Shown here: positions 1 through 8,337 of the stretch, in pieces | Numbering within the stretch: position 1 is the stretch's first letter | Layout: each line of letters begins with the position of its first letter | From: Desulfosarcina widdelii | GTDB taxonomy: Bacteria > Desulfobacterota > Desulfobacteria > Desulfobacterales > Desulfosarcinaceae | Direction: 5' to 3' | DNA length: 64,000 bases | NCBI RefSeq assembly: GCF_009688965.1 | Contig: NZ_AP021875.1 | Coordinates: forward strand, 5,642,001-5,706,000 | Made by a program: the position numbers and the translations under genes | Notes under the pieces: model-generated | What the model was told of the DNA's origin: nothing | The model's database searches: none | The model's input: only the letters and a program-made list of their open reading frames with translations

Positions 1-294
1 CCGCCGGAGAAGTGGATTGAGATAAATGAGAAGAATATGCAAACAATTCCAAATACGGAAGGTGTTTTACAGCTGTTCGACGGAGATAAAAACTTACTCT
101 GCATTAAGGGTACAATGAATCTGGCCATGGAGCTTGAAGATCTGTCGGGACGGTTGGAAAAAGCAAGCTATCTTATCTGGGAAGAGGAAACCATGTATAG
201 CAAAAGGGAAAGCGAGCTGCTGCAGCAGTACATGCAAAATCATGGAGGATTGCCAGAGGGAAATACCACGGAGCTGGATGACGATCTTTACTAA
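1..294 (+). CDS. C-terminal part of a protein cut by the window start, GIY-YIG-like
   Basis: The reading frame is open from base 1 and ends at TAA 292-294, so the true start lies upstream; an internal ATG at 37 has no ribosome binding site. What remains (97 codons) resembles the UvrC-type GIY-YIG layout. A GVLQLFDGDKNLL segment is followed by CIKGTMNL where active members have YVGKAxNL, and a conserved-looking KRESELLQQYMQ segment and an acidic DDDLY end follow. The GIY and YIG residues are not intact, so I infer a non-catalytic relative rather than a nuclease. It sits 33 bp before the reductase subunits on the same strand and is probably in their operon. The family call is tentative and no role is known to me. 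Confidence 0.45.
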   Translation, partial: PPEKWIEINEKNMQTIPNTEGVLQLFDGDKNLLCIKGTMNLAMELEDLSGRLEKASYLIWEEETMYSKRESELLQQYMQNHGGLPEGNTTELDDDLY

Positions 295-327
295 ATCTAA
301 ACCAGGGTAAAAGGAGTTGAATACAAA

Positions 328-1470
328 ATGGGAGCCATTGAAAAGTTTCAGGAGATTTATGAAAACAGAGGCGATTATATAAGGGGTTGGAAAGAAAAAA
401 ATCCCGATGGGAAGGTCATCGGCTGTTTCTGCACCTATGTGCCGGAAGAGATCGCTTATGCCGGGGGGGTGCTGACAACGCGACTTTTAGGGAGTCACGA
501 AATCGAGGATGCCACAGCGCCTCATATATTCGGCATGTTTTGTCCTTTCTGCCGTGATGTTTTGGCACAGGGACTCAAAGGACGAGCGAATTACCTGGAT
601 GGGATCTGTGATGCCAATTGCTGTATGCATCTGCTTCAGGCGTTTGAGGCATGGGCTCTCAATGTAAAACCGGAACCGAAGGTGTTCCGCGTGGATATGC
701 CATGCCAGGTTCAAAACCCCCATGCCATCCAATTCCTAACGGGGGAAGCGGAATGTTTCAAAAAGGATATCGAGGAATGGATGGGGAAAAAGATAACGAA
801 TGACGATCTTGATCGTGCAATAGATGTGTTTAACGAAAACCGGCGGTTGATGAAGCAGATATATGAATTGAGAAAAGCCGACAACCCGCCTATCACCGGT
901 CTCGAGTGTATGTACATGGTGGTGTCGGGGCAGCTGATGGACAAAAAGGACCACAACGTATTGCTGAAGGAAGCGCTGAAGGAACTGAAAAACCGCAAGT
1001 TGGACAGGGATCCTGGCACTCGATTGATGATTATCGGGAGCGAAAACGACGATGTAGAGTTTATTTCAATGCTGGAGAGCGGCATGACGTTGCCGTCAAC
1101 CGTTGTAATCGATGAAATGTGCACAGGCACGCGAGCCTTTTGGGAAGAAGTGATTCCTAAAGAGAACCGCATGGAGGCGATTGCTGAAAGGTACATCAAT
1201 CGAACACCGTGCCCGGCAAAAGACTTTCCCAATCGCATCCGGTTTCAAAGGGCCTTGAAATTTGCCAAAGAGTGGAATGTAGAGGGTGTGCTCACGCTGC
1301 AGCAAAAATTCTGCGACCCCCATGAGCTGGATATACCTTCTTTGAGAAAGTTTTTTGAAGAGAACGGTTTAAAGACCTATTTTCTCGAGCTCGACGTAAC
1401 CGTTCCGGTGGGCCAGTTTTCAACCCGGGTTGAGGCATTTATAGAGTCACTTATGTTAGACATTATATAA
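328..1470 (+). CDS. bcrC: Benzoyl-CoA reductase-type subunit C (BcrC/BzdN-like, HgdB superfamily)
   Basis: This 380-aa protein belongs to the 2-hydroxyacyl-CoA dehydratase D / benzoyl-CoA reductase BC superfamily, and its length matches BcrC/BzdN. Cysteines that could ligate an Fe-S cluster occur early (GCFC near residues 32-35, then FCPFC and DANCC). In class I reductases BcrB and BcrC form the module that binds the aryl-CoA and reduces the ring, driven by the ATPase subunits BcrA/D, which are not visible in this window. A ribosome binding site (aaaaggag) precedes ATG 328. The next gene starts 23 bp downstream and encodes the partner subunit. Had and Oah follow, so a benzoyl-CoA-like ring reduction is the natural reading. 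A related substrate such as tetrahydro-2-naphthoyl-CoA is possible and cannot be excluded. Confidence 0.82.
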   Translation: MGAIEKFQEIYENRGDYIRGWKEKNPDGKVIGCFCTYVPEEIAYAGGVLTTRLLGSHEIEDATAPHIFGMFCPFCRDVLAQGLKGRANYLDGICDANCCMHLLQAFEAWALNVKPEPKVFRVDMPCQVQNPHAIQFLTGEAECFKKDIEEWMGKKITNDDLDRAIDVFNENRRLMKQIYELRKADNPPITGLECMYMVVSGQLMDKKDHNVLLKEALKELKNRKLDRDPGTRLMIIGSENDDVEFISMLESGMTLPSTVVIDEMCTGTRAFWEEVIPKENRMEAIAERYINRTPCPAKDFPNRIRFQRALKFAKEWNVEGVLTLQQKFCDPHELDIPSLRKFFEENGLKTYFLELDVTVPVGQFSTRVEAFIESLMLDII

Positions 1471-1493
1471 AAGCTTACTTTAGGAGATGTAAA

Positions 1494-2846
1494 ATGACCG
1501 GAATAAAAAAATACCCTACAAAACAGTTTGATTGTTGGGGTCTGGCAAAAGAATTGCGGATGGATATCTATCGAAAACTCGGGCAAAAGGCGACTGGTGA
1601 GAAGGATTGGTTGGTTGTCAGCGGCGGTACCGAGGGCCTGATCGGACTTCCCGCGGGATTGGGGGAGGATTACGTCCCTTTTGGCGGAGAACCTTATGGC
1701 GCATCAACAGGGGCTTTGGGAAAATCCGTCGAAATGATGGGATATTGCGAGAAGAAAGGGTATGCCAGGGATTTATGCGGATATTGCCGCAATTATCTGG
1801 GTTCCACTTTCGGCGATAGTTATACTTTCGGCGGAAAATATCCCCATCCGGATCTGTATTTTCAGCTTCATTTCTGCGACACCCACGGGAAATGGTATCA
1901 ACCGGCGGCTGAATTTACAGACAAACCTTATTTTGTCATCGATATCGGCGCCATGTACCGATGGCCGAAATGGAATGAGAGCGAAGAAAGAAAAAAGTAT
2001 AAATTCGACTACCTACTGAAGCAAATGCATGATTCCATCGATTGGATGACCGAAAAAACCGGCAGGGAATACAATGATGAGCTGCTTGGCGATGCTGTTT
2101 ACAATGAAATTATGTGTACTTCAAAATGGGCCAAGTGCTGCGAGCTCAATAAGAACATTCCCGCCCCCATGGACGAGAAATCCATGTTTGCCTTCTACGT
2201 GATCCATGTGCTGAGAAGACATACCAAGGAAGCCCTCCAATTCTTTGATATTCTTTATGATGAACTTACGGATCGGATTGATAAGGGAATTGCAGGGGTC
2301 GAATATGAAAGATTCCGAATGATCCACAACAGTCAGCCTCCCTGGCATTCTCTGGATATATTCAGATACATGGAGAAGTTCGGGGTGGCTTGCGTGGGCA
2401 GTCAGTATGATTTCATGCTGTCCGGGGGTTGGGATTACTATTATGACGAAAAGGATGTGCCACACATTAAAGCGGCGGAACCGCCTTCCGACCTTAAAGA
2501 ACAGATCAAAACCAGAGATGGTGCCCTGAGGGCTTTGACAGCATGGCTTCTTGATTATGGTATCCAGGGGAGAAGCTTTCGTTTTCCGATGATAGAAAGA
2601 AGAAATATCGATTCTGTCATAGCAAGGGATTGGAATTGCCAGGGTGCCATGATGCATCTTAACCGCGGATGCGAAGGATGGGCGGTTGGCCAGCTGGAAG
2701 TGCGCAGGTGTCTTGTTGAAAACGGCTTTCCCGTTCTCTCTTATGAAGGAAACGTTGCCGATCCACGTGAATTCGACAGGGGTAAAACCTATGCCAGGAT
2801 TGATTCGTTTATGGAAGCGAATCAACTCAAGAAACTCGTGGATTAG
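1494..2846 (+). CDS. bcrB: Benzoyl-CoA reductase-type subunit B (BcrB/BzdO-like)
   Basis: This 450-aa protein is of the same HgdB-type superfamily as its neighbour, and its length matches BzdO/BcrB (about 440-450 aa). Visible features are a YCRNYLG cysteine segment near residue 97, a CxxN-type CCELN segment, and a C-terminal NRGCEGW followed by a long terminal helix, as in dehydratase/reductase beta subunits. With the preceding gene it would form the heterodimer that carries the substrate and the electron-accepting cluster. A gggag-type ribosome binding site precedes ATG 1494, and the had-like gene follows after 23 bp. No ASKHA ATPase subunit (BcrA/D) follows, unlike the Thauera bcrCBAD order; those genes may lie upstream of the window. 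Confidence 0.82.
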   Translation: MTGIKKYPTKQFDCWGLAKELRMDIYRKLGQKATGEKDWLVVSGGTEGLIGLPAGLGEDYVPFGGEPYGASTGALGKSVEMMGYCEKKGYARDLCGYCRNYLGSTFGDSYTFGGKYPHPDLYFQLHFCDTHGKWYQPAAEFTDKPYFVIDIGAMYRWPKWNESEERKKYKFDYLLKQMHDSIDWMTEKTGREYNDELLGDAVYNEIMCTSKWAKCCELNKNIPAPMDEKSMFAFYVIHVLRRHTKEALQFFDILYDELTDRIDKGIAGVEYERFRMIHNSQPPWHSLDIFRYMEKFGVACVGSQYDFMLSGGWDYYYDEKDVPHIKAAEPPSDLKEQIKTRDGALRALTAWLLDYGIQGRSFRFPMIERRNIDSVIARDWNCQGAMMHLNRGCEGWAVGQLEVRRCLVENGFPVLSYEGNVADPREFDRGKTYARIDSFMEANQLKKLVD

Positions 2847-2869
2847 TACAACATAGAGGAAATATAAAA

Positions 2870-3979
2870 ATGGTGGACATACCAAAAGAGATCAAAACAT
2901 GGCAAATGGTAACGCCGTACGGCAAGAATGGTAAAACAGGGGAAATTCTAACCGGAAAGATTGAAAAAACCACCATTCCCGTTCCCGATTTAAAGGAAGG
3001 GGAAGTTTTGGTGGAAATCGCCGGGTGTGGCGTCTGCCATACGGACCTAGGTTTTTTTTACGATAGCGTACCAACCGTTAACAAACCTCCCCTAACGCTT
3101 GGTCATGAAATAAGTGGCAAGGTTGTTTCGGGAGACAGCAAATGGGTAGGCAAGGAAGTAATTATCCCGGCCGCTATGCCGTGTTGGAATTGCGCATTAT
3201 GCAAAACAGGAAGGGGAAATCGCTGCCTGGCACAAAAGATGCCGGGAAACAGCATGGGAATATATGGCGGTTTTTCATCTCATATACCCGTTCCTTCCAC
3301 TGATCTCTGTGAGGTCAAAGAAAGGGGAAAGACACCCTTATCATGTCTCGCGGTGATAGCCGATGCGGCCGTGACACCCTATCAGGCAGCCAAAAGAGCA
3401 AATCTTCAACCTGGTGACAACGTCATCGTCATTGGCTGCACGGGAGGTGTCGGACAGTATCAACTTCAGGAAGTAAAAGCCCTCGGTGCCAAAACGGTTA
3501 TCGGAATAGATATAAACAGTGAACGATTGCAAAAATCCCTAAATTACGGTGCAGATTTTATCATAAACTCAATGGGCAAGAGCCCCAAAGAAGTGACAGG
3601 GGAATTTAAAGATATCTGTAGGAGTACTGGCCTTGTGAGTTATGGTTGGAAAATATTTGAGGTCAGTGGTTCAAAACCCGGCCAAGAGATTGGCCTATCT
3701 TTATTGGGATTTACAGGGAAATTGATTATCGTAGGATTCAATACGGCAAAAGTGGAGTATTCCATAAGCAGACTAATGGCATTTGATGCGGAAATCATCG
3801 GCACCTGGGGTTCTTTTCCCGGATATTATCCCATTGTCATGGATATGGCTCTTTCCGGTAGAATTAACATAGATAATTTTGTCGAAACACGTCCCATGAG
3901 CAGCATTGTTGAGACATTCGATGAAATCCACCATACCGGTTCGCCCGAAAAACGCATCGTATTAATACCGGATTTTTAA
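2870..3979 (+). CDS. had: 6-hydroxycyclohex-1-ene-1-carbonyl-CoA dehydrogenase (Had-like)
   Basis: This 369-aa protein is a zinc-dependent medium-chain dehydrogenase. Catalytic-zinc residues appear as VCHTD (Cys56) and GHE (His79). The structural zinc motif is Cys105, Cys108, Cys111 and Cys119. A GCTGGVGQ nucleotide-binding loop follows around residue 188. In the benzoyl-CoA pathway Had oxidises the hydrated dienoyl-CoA to 6-oxocyclohex-1-enecarbonyl-CoA with NAD+. Its position directly between the reductase subunits and oah is the order expected for consecutive steps, as in bzdXY. The start has a gaggaa ribosome binding site 8-10 bp upstream. Assignment over a generic alcohol dehydrogenase rests on this context and on the N-terminal KTWQMVTPYGKN segment. 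Confidence 0.85.
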   Translation: MVDIPKEIKTWQMVTPYGKNGKTGEILTGKIEKTTIPVPDLKEGEVLVEIAGCGVCHTDLGFFYDSVPTVNKPPLTLGHEISGKVVSGDSKWVGKEVIIPAAMPCWNCALCKTGRGNRCLAQKMPGNSMGIYGGFSSHIPVPSTDLCEVKERGKTPLSCLAVIADAAVTPYQAAKRANLQPGDNVIVIGCTGGVGQYQLQEVKALGAKTVIGIDINSERLQKSLNYGADFIINSMGKSPKEVTGEFKDICRSTGLVSYGWKIFEVSGSKPGQEIGLSLLGFTGKLIIVGFNTAKVEYSISRLMAFDAEIIGTWGSFPGYYPIVMDMALSGRINIDNFVETRPMSSIVETFDEIHHTGSPEKRIVLIPDF

Positions 3980-4000
3980 ATTAATATAAAGGAGAAAGCC

Positions 4001-5134
4001 ATGCCGCTTAATTTTCTAGAGAGGGACAACAAGCTAAAGAACCATAATTTATTCGGCGATGAGCATTTCGGCTCCAGCCCGCCCTGCACCATGTACGAAA
4101 AAAAGGCTCTTATCGATCCGGACGGGAATGAAGTTGATGGGTTGCACACTGCATGGATTACGCTAAACAACCCTGAACAGTATGGATCCTACACAACGGA
4201 TATGATCAAGGGCGTCATCGCAGGGATGCACAAGGCGTCCATGAGCAGGGATGTGGTAGCTACGATTTTTACCGGAACGGGAGACAGGGCTTTTTGCACA
4301 GGCGGAAATGTGAAGGAATATGCCGAATATTATACCAAACGGCCTAAGGAATATGCGGACTATGTGGATCTGTTTTCCGGTATGGTGGACGCCATTCTTA
4401 AATGCCGGACACCGGTGATCTGCCGCTCCAACGGAATGCGGATCGCGGGAGGGCAGGAGATCGGGCAGGCATGTGATTTAACCGTAGCGGCCGATACCGC
4501 TAACTTCGGTCAAGCCGGAACCCGTCACGGATCTGTTCCCGACGGCGGTTCAACTGATTTTTTGCCTTGGAATCTGAGCATGGAACAGGCAATGTGGAAC
4601 TGCATTTCCAATGAACAATGGAGCGCCTATAAGATGGAAAGGCTGGGCCTGATTACCAAAGCAGTTCCCATTAAAAAAGATTCTGGTGGAAACTGGGTTC
4701 CGAATCCTTTCGTAATCACGGACACCTATGCAAAAGATGGACAGATTGTATACGGCGAATTTAAAAACGGGAAAGAGGCTGGCGAAGCAAAGGCGCTGTT
4801 TAAAACACTTACCACGGATTTCAGCTGGCTTGATGATTATATCAATAAAATGGTTTGGACCTTGGCCAACCTGTTTCCGTTGTGTCTGATGAAAAGCGTG
4901 GAGACGATCCGTATAAAAAAACGATTTTTCTGGGATGCCAATAAAATTTCAGGCATTTACGGATTGGGAGCCAATATGAACGCTGAGGCGTATCTGGGAT
5001 TTAACGCCTTTAACAGTCAGAAAGTTACAGGATCGGATGTAATAGATTTTCTTGAACTTCGCCGCCAGTATGCCAAGGGGCATATTTTTGACGACGAACT
5101 GGCTGAAATGGTGTTTTATCCCCCGAAAAAATAA
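4001..5134 (+). CDS. oah: 6-oxocyclohex-1-ene-1-carbonyl-CoA hydrolase (Oah/BamA/BzdY)
   Basis: This 377-aa crotonase-superfamily protein is much longer than ordinary enoyl-CoA hydratases (about 260 aa), which is typical of Oah/BamA. The N-terminal extension (LFGDEHFGSSPPCTMYEKK), the FCTGGNVKEYAEYY oxyanion region and the GQAGTRHGSVPDGGSTDFLP segment are characteristic of this ring-opening hydrolase. It adds two waters to the cyclic enone and cleaves the ring to 3-hydroxypimeloyl-CoA. A clear aaaggag ribosome binding site lies 6 bp before ATG 4001. The gene follows had by 21 bp. BamA/Oah is a widely used marker for anaerobic aromatic degradation, so this is one of the most secure calls here. 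A homologous bicyclic substrate is possible if the pathway is for naphthoyl-CoA. Confidence 0.9.
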   Translation: MPLNFLERDNKLKNHNLFGDEHFGSSPPCTMYEKKALIDPDGNEVDGLHTAWITLNNPEQYGSYTTDMIKGVIAGMHKASMSRDVVATIFTGTGDRAFCTGGNVKEYAEYYTKRPKEYADYVDLFSGMVDAILKCRTPVICRSNGMRIAGGQEIGQACDLTVAADTANFGQAGTRHGSVPDGGSTDFLPWNLSMEQAMWNCISNEQWSAYKMERLGLITKAVPIKKDSGGNWVPNPFVITDTYAKDGQIVYGEFKNGKEAGEAKALFKTLTTDFSWLDDYINKMVWTLANLFPLCLMKSVETIRIKKRFFWDANKISGIYGLGANMNAEAYLGFNAFNSQKVTGSDVIDFLELRRQYAKGHIFDDELAEMVFYPPKK

Positions 5135-5246
5135 AAATATCAACATCAAGGGTAAGTGAATACCTATTGGTTATGGGATTGAAAGTGGATGCTAAACTTA
5201 CCCGATGGATATTATGCGCCGAAATGAGCTCAAGCAGAGAGGTGAC

Positions 5247-6029
5247 ATGAATTTTGAGACTATTTCATTAATTAGAGAGGATAAGATAGGGATTATCACC
5301 ATTGACCGTCCAGATCGGTATAATGCTTTGGACCTGCAAACCGAAATCGAAATCGGATCAGCTATGGATGAGCTGGATGATGAGAGCATAAAGGGTGTAA
5401 TGATAACCGGTGAGGGGGAGAAGGCCTTTTCAGCCGGGGCCGATATTGTTCCTTATCTAGAGATGAATCTCGTTAAATCCATTCCATACATGAAGAAATT
5501 GAAAGAGGTCTTGTGGAAAATCGAGAATTTTAATAAGCCCGTGTTGGCCGCAATTAATGGTTTCTGTTTGGGAGGCGGTCTCGAGTTGGCGCTGGCGTGC
5601 CATTTCAGAATTGCTTCCGATAAATCCGTCTTTGGATTTCCTGAAATCGATGTGGGTGTCTTCCCTGGAAATGGCGGAAGCCAAAGGCTTGCCAGATTGA
5701 TAGGTAAGGGAAGGGCTTTATGGTATGTAGCCACCGGGGATCAAATAAAGGCTGAAGATGCGCTTGCACTGGGTATTGTTCACAAAATTGTTCCCCGTGC
5801 TACTCTCTTGGACAGTTGCAAAGATTTCTTATTGAATAATCTATTCAAAAAACCTCCCATCGCTCTTTATGCCGCCATTACCTCCATTAATAAAGGGGTA
5901 GAGATGGACCTAGATTCCGCATGCCAGTTGGATTTGGATTTGGCCTCGTTATGCATGGGAACGGAAGATTTTAAAGAGGGCGTAAAAGCATTCGTGGAGA
6001 AACGGAAGCCTAAGTTTAAAGGCGTTTGA
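5247..6029 (+). CDS. Enoyl-CoA hydratase/isomerase family protein
   Basis: This 260-aa crotonase has the oxyanion-hole segment FSAGADI near residue 65. Both positions carrying the catalytic glutamates of typical hydratases are occupied (GGGLELALAC and PEIDVGVFPGNGGSQ), so a water-adding or isomerising activity is likely. I start at ATG 5247, preceded by agagaggtg, rather than at the in-frame ATG 5205, which would add a 14-residue tail outside the family alignment. It follows oah by 112 bp and precedes an SDR dehydrogenase and a thiolase. That order suggests beta-oxidation of the pimeloyl-CoA-type product of ring opening. The dienoyl-CoA hydratase role fits the crotonase at 21567 better. Confidence 0.8.
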   Translation: MNFETISLIREDKIGIITIDRPDRYNALDLQTEIEIGSAMDELDDESIKGVMITGEGEKAFSAGADIVPYLEMNLVKSIPYMKKLKEVLWKIENFNKPVLAAINGFCLGGGLELALACHFRIASDKSVFGFPEIDVGVFPGNGGSQRLARLIGKGRALWYVATGDQIKAEDALALGIVHKIVPRATLLDSCKDFLLNNLFKKPPIALYAAITSINKGVEMDLDSACQLDLDLASLCMGTEDFKEGVKAFVEKRKPKFKGV

Positions 6030-6065
6030 CTAAGATAATGTTCTATGGGGACAAGGTAGGCAAAT

Positions 6066-6815
6066 ATGAGACTTAAAGATAAGAAGGCTATAATTACCGG
6101 AGCGGGAAGAGGTATCGGCAGAGCTATTGCCATTGCCTTCGCCAAAGAAGGCGCCGACGTAGCAATTAATTATCACAGCAATGACAAGGCCGCGAGGGAA
6201 GTGGTGAAAAAAATATCAGAGATGGGGCGGAAGGCCATTGCCGTGAAAACGGATGTAAGCGACTACCGGGACGTTCATGCCATGGTCGATAGAACTGTTA
6301 ATGAACTCGGCGGTGTGGATATCTTGGTAAACAATGCCGGTATTTCCCAGCCTGCGATGCTTTTAAAGATGACTGAAAAATCCTGGGATAAGATTATCAG
6401 CATACACTTGAAGGGCACGTTTAATTGTACTCAGGCCGCTGCAAAGTATATGAAAGAAAAAAAATACGGCAAAATCATTAATGTGATATCTACGGCCGGC
6501 GTATTTGGTACTGTGGGGCAGATCAATTATGCATCCGCCAAAGCCGGTGTCATCGGGTTTACTAAATCTGCTTCCAGGGAATTGGGGAGATACGCAATTA
6601 ATGTTAATGCAATTTGTCCCGGTGTTACGGCCACAGAGATGACCAACAAGGTGAGAAGCGATGAGAAACTAAAACAAATCTATCTTTCAAGGATTCAACT
6701 GGCGCGATTTGGGGAACCTGAGGAAGTTGCAGCCGCTATTCTGTTTCTTGCATCCGATGATGCCAGCTATGTTACCGGTCAGGTGCTGTCGGTAGATGGC
6801 GGATATATCGGATAG
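6066..6815 (+). CDS. SDR oxidoreductase, FabG-like (probable 3-hydroxyacyl-CoA dehydrogenase)
   Basis: This 249-aa classical short-chain dehydrogenase has TGAGRGIG at residues 11-18 (cofactor binding) and NNAG at 89-92. Ser142, Tyr155 and Lys159 (YASAK) complete an intact catalytic set, and the end reads VTGQVLSVDGGYIG. By its place between an enoyl-CoA hydratase and a thiolase it probably oxidises a 3-hydroxyacyl-CoA (3-hydroxypimeloyl-CoA or an analogue) rather than serving fatty-acid synthesis. This is inferred from context. The start is supported by a weak aggtag site 5-7 bp upstream, 36 bp after the preceding stop. Confidence 0.82.
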   Translation: MRLKDKKAIITGAGRGIGRAIAIAFAKEGADVAINYHSNDKAAREVVKKISEMGRKAIAVKTDVSDYRDVHAMVDRTVNELGGVDILVNNAGISQPAMLLKMTEKSWDKIISIHLKGTFNCTQAAAKYMKEKKYGKIINVISTAGVFGTVGQINYASAKAGVIGFTKSASRELGRYAINVNAICPGVTATEMTNKVRSDEKLKQIYLSRIQLARFGEPEEVAAAILFLASDDASYVTGQVLSVDGGYIG

Positions 6816-6919
6816 TTTCCAGATATGCGCGAAATGGCAGCAGTGGTTAGGCAAAAAGCGGCCCGGATGGGCGAAGATGGTTCTCGAGTATGGAATATAT
6901 AAACGAGGAAGGGGGTGTA

Positions 6920-8110
6920 ATGAAAATAAGTGATATTGTATGCATAAGTGCATGCCGGACGGCAATGGGAAGATTCGGAGGCAAATTAAAAGATCTGAAC
7001 GTTCGGGAATTGGGAACAATAGCCATGTCAGGGGCTTTAGAGCGTGTCGGAATTAAAGGCGATATCATCGATGAGGTAATAGCGGGACATTGCCGTCAGG
7101 CGGGCAATGGCCCCAACCCCGCGAAAATTTCATCGGTTCTGGCGGGTATCCCCCAGGAAGTTCATGCCGTGACGATTAATTGTGCATGCCCGTCCGGCCT
7201 GAAAGCAGGAATCCTGGGTGCTCAAAGCATTCTCCTAAAAGAAAGGGATACCGTAATGGTTGCGGGTATGGAGAGTATGAGCACTATCCCCTATTTGTTG
7301 AAGAATGGCAGATGGAATGGATTCAGAATGGGAGATCAGGTACTGCTGGACGGGTGGAACGATACCCGGGATGTTGTCTGCGATATGATGATGGGCGAAA
7401 CCGCGGAAAATCTGGTGGAAAAATATAATATTTCAAGAGAGGAACAAGATGAATTCGCATTGAACAGCCATAAAAAAGCCGCCAGGGCTTCCGATGAAGG
7501 GTGGTTCGATGATGAAATCGTGCCCATAACGATTCCGGGGAGCAAAAAGAAGCCTGAAGAAATTTTCGTTAAGGACGAACCCATACGAGGCGATACGACT
7601 TTGGAAAAAATGGCAAAACTGCCGGCTGTTTTCAAAAAGGGCGGATCGGTGACAGCCGGAAATTCATGCGGGTTAAGTGACGGCGCCAGCGCCATGATTC
7701 TGATGACAAGGGAAAAGGCGGAATCATTGGGACTGAAACCGTTGTTTTCATTAACAGGCTATTCTTCGATCGGTGTTGAGAACGCCTATATGGGAGATGG
7801 GCCATCGATTGCCATACCGGAGGCCCTGTCGAAAGCCGGTTTGAAACTTGACGATATGGATCTTATTGAAGTTAATGAAGCCTTTGCCAGTCAGATTATT
7901 GCGAATGAGAGGGTGTTGTCCTGGGATCGTTCAAAACTGAATATCCATGGGGGTGCGATTGCTTTGGGACATCCGACGGGAGAAAGCGGTGTGAGAATTT
8001 TGGTGACCCTTTACCATGCGTTAAAGCGGGTTGGAAAAGAACTTGGTGTAGCGAGCATATGCGGAGGCACGGGCGTTGCATGCGCTATGGTAATTAAGAG
8101 GGAAAAATAG
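6920..8110 (+). CDS. Thiolase (acetyl-CoA acyltransferase)
   Basis: This 396-aa thiolase of the degradative/biosynthetic type has its nucleophilic Cys90 in NCACPSG, the catalytic histidine in GGAIALGHPTG, and the second active-site cysteine near the end in ICGGTGVACAM. I use ATG 6920, preceded by gaggaaggggg, instead of the in-frame ATG 6890. It is the last gene of the first operon and would split the 3-oxoacyl-CoA made by the upstream SDR into acetyl-CoA plus a shortened acyl-CoA (glutaryl-CoA if the substrate is 3-oxopimeloyl-CoA). The next 227 bp contain two hairpins and a change in base composition, so the transcript probably ends there. Confidence 0.88.
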   Translation: MKISDIVCISACRTAMGRFGGKLKDLNVRELGTIAMSGALERVGIKGDIIDEVIAGHCRQAGNGPNPAKISSVLAGIPQEVHAVTINCACPSGLKAGILGAQSILLKERDTVMVAGMESMSTIPYLLKNGRWNGFRMGDQVLLDGWNDTRDVVCDMMMGETAENLVEKYNISREEQDEFALNSHKKAARASDEGWFDDEIVPITIPGSKKKPEEIFVKDEPIRGDTTLEKMAKLPAVFKKGGSVTAGNSCGLSDGASAMILMTREKAESLGLKPLFSLTGYSSIGVENAYMGDGPSIAIPEALSKAGLKLDDMDLIEVNEAFASQIIANERVLSWDRSKLNIHGGAIALGHPTGESGVRILVTLYHALKRVGKELGVASICGGTGVACAMVIKREK

Positions 8111-8195
8111 AAAAATAAATTTTATGATTGAAAGGATGTGCTGAATAAGTGACATTCCCATTTCGTGTGGTTTAGATTTAAAGCATCTTTCATGA

Positions 8196-8241
8196 AAGTT
8201 CCTCCTTTGTGAATTTGAGCGGTTCACTTTAGGAGGAACTT
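8196..8241. repeat. Long imperfect hairpin with Shine-Dalgarno-like arms
   Basis: The arms AAGTTCCTCCT (8196-8206) and AGGAGGAACTT (8231-8241) pair perfectly. GTGAA/TTCAC extends the stem after a small internal mismatch. It lies between the thiolase stop and the next hairpin. No U-run follows, so it is not a classic terminator; it may be an mRNA-stabilising structure or the end of a small decayed mobile element. Confidence 0.5.
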
Positions 8242-8278
8242 CCATTTATTCCCGTAAATGTCAAACTTTGATGAGTCG

Positions 8279-8299
8279 CCCGGCATAGCCGGGGGTTTT
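8279..8299 (+). terminator. Rho-independent-type terminator or attenuator
   Basis: CCCGGC-ATA-GCCGGG forms a 6-bp GC-rich stem with a 3-nt loop, followed by GGTTTT. It lies after the thiolase operon and 39 bp before the AT-rich ligase gene. It fits termination of the upstream operon; the short U-run makes it only moderately convincing. Confidence 0.5.
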
Positions 8300-8337
8300 C
8301 CTTGGAGAAATAAAAAAGAAAGGGGGTATATTATAGC

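Noticed and set aside
711-1238. Long antisense frames opposite the reductase genes (also 2121-2885)
   Set aside because: They lie entirely opposite strongly supported coding sequence, have no ribosome binding site context or recognisable domain, and are explained by codon bias of the sense gene.
8196-8299. A riboswitch or RNA thermometer before the AT-rich ligase
   Set aside because: Only simple hairpins are present. No conserved riboswitch core is visible, and the Shine-Dalgarno-like arm is not next to a start codon.
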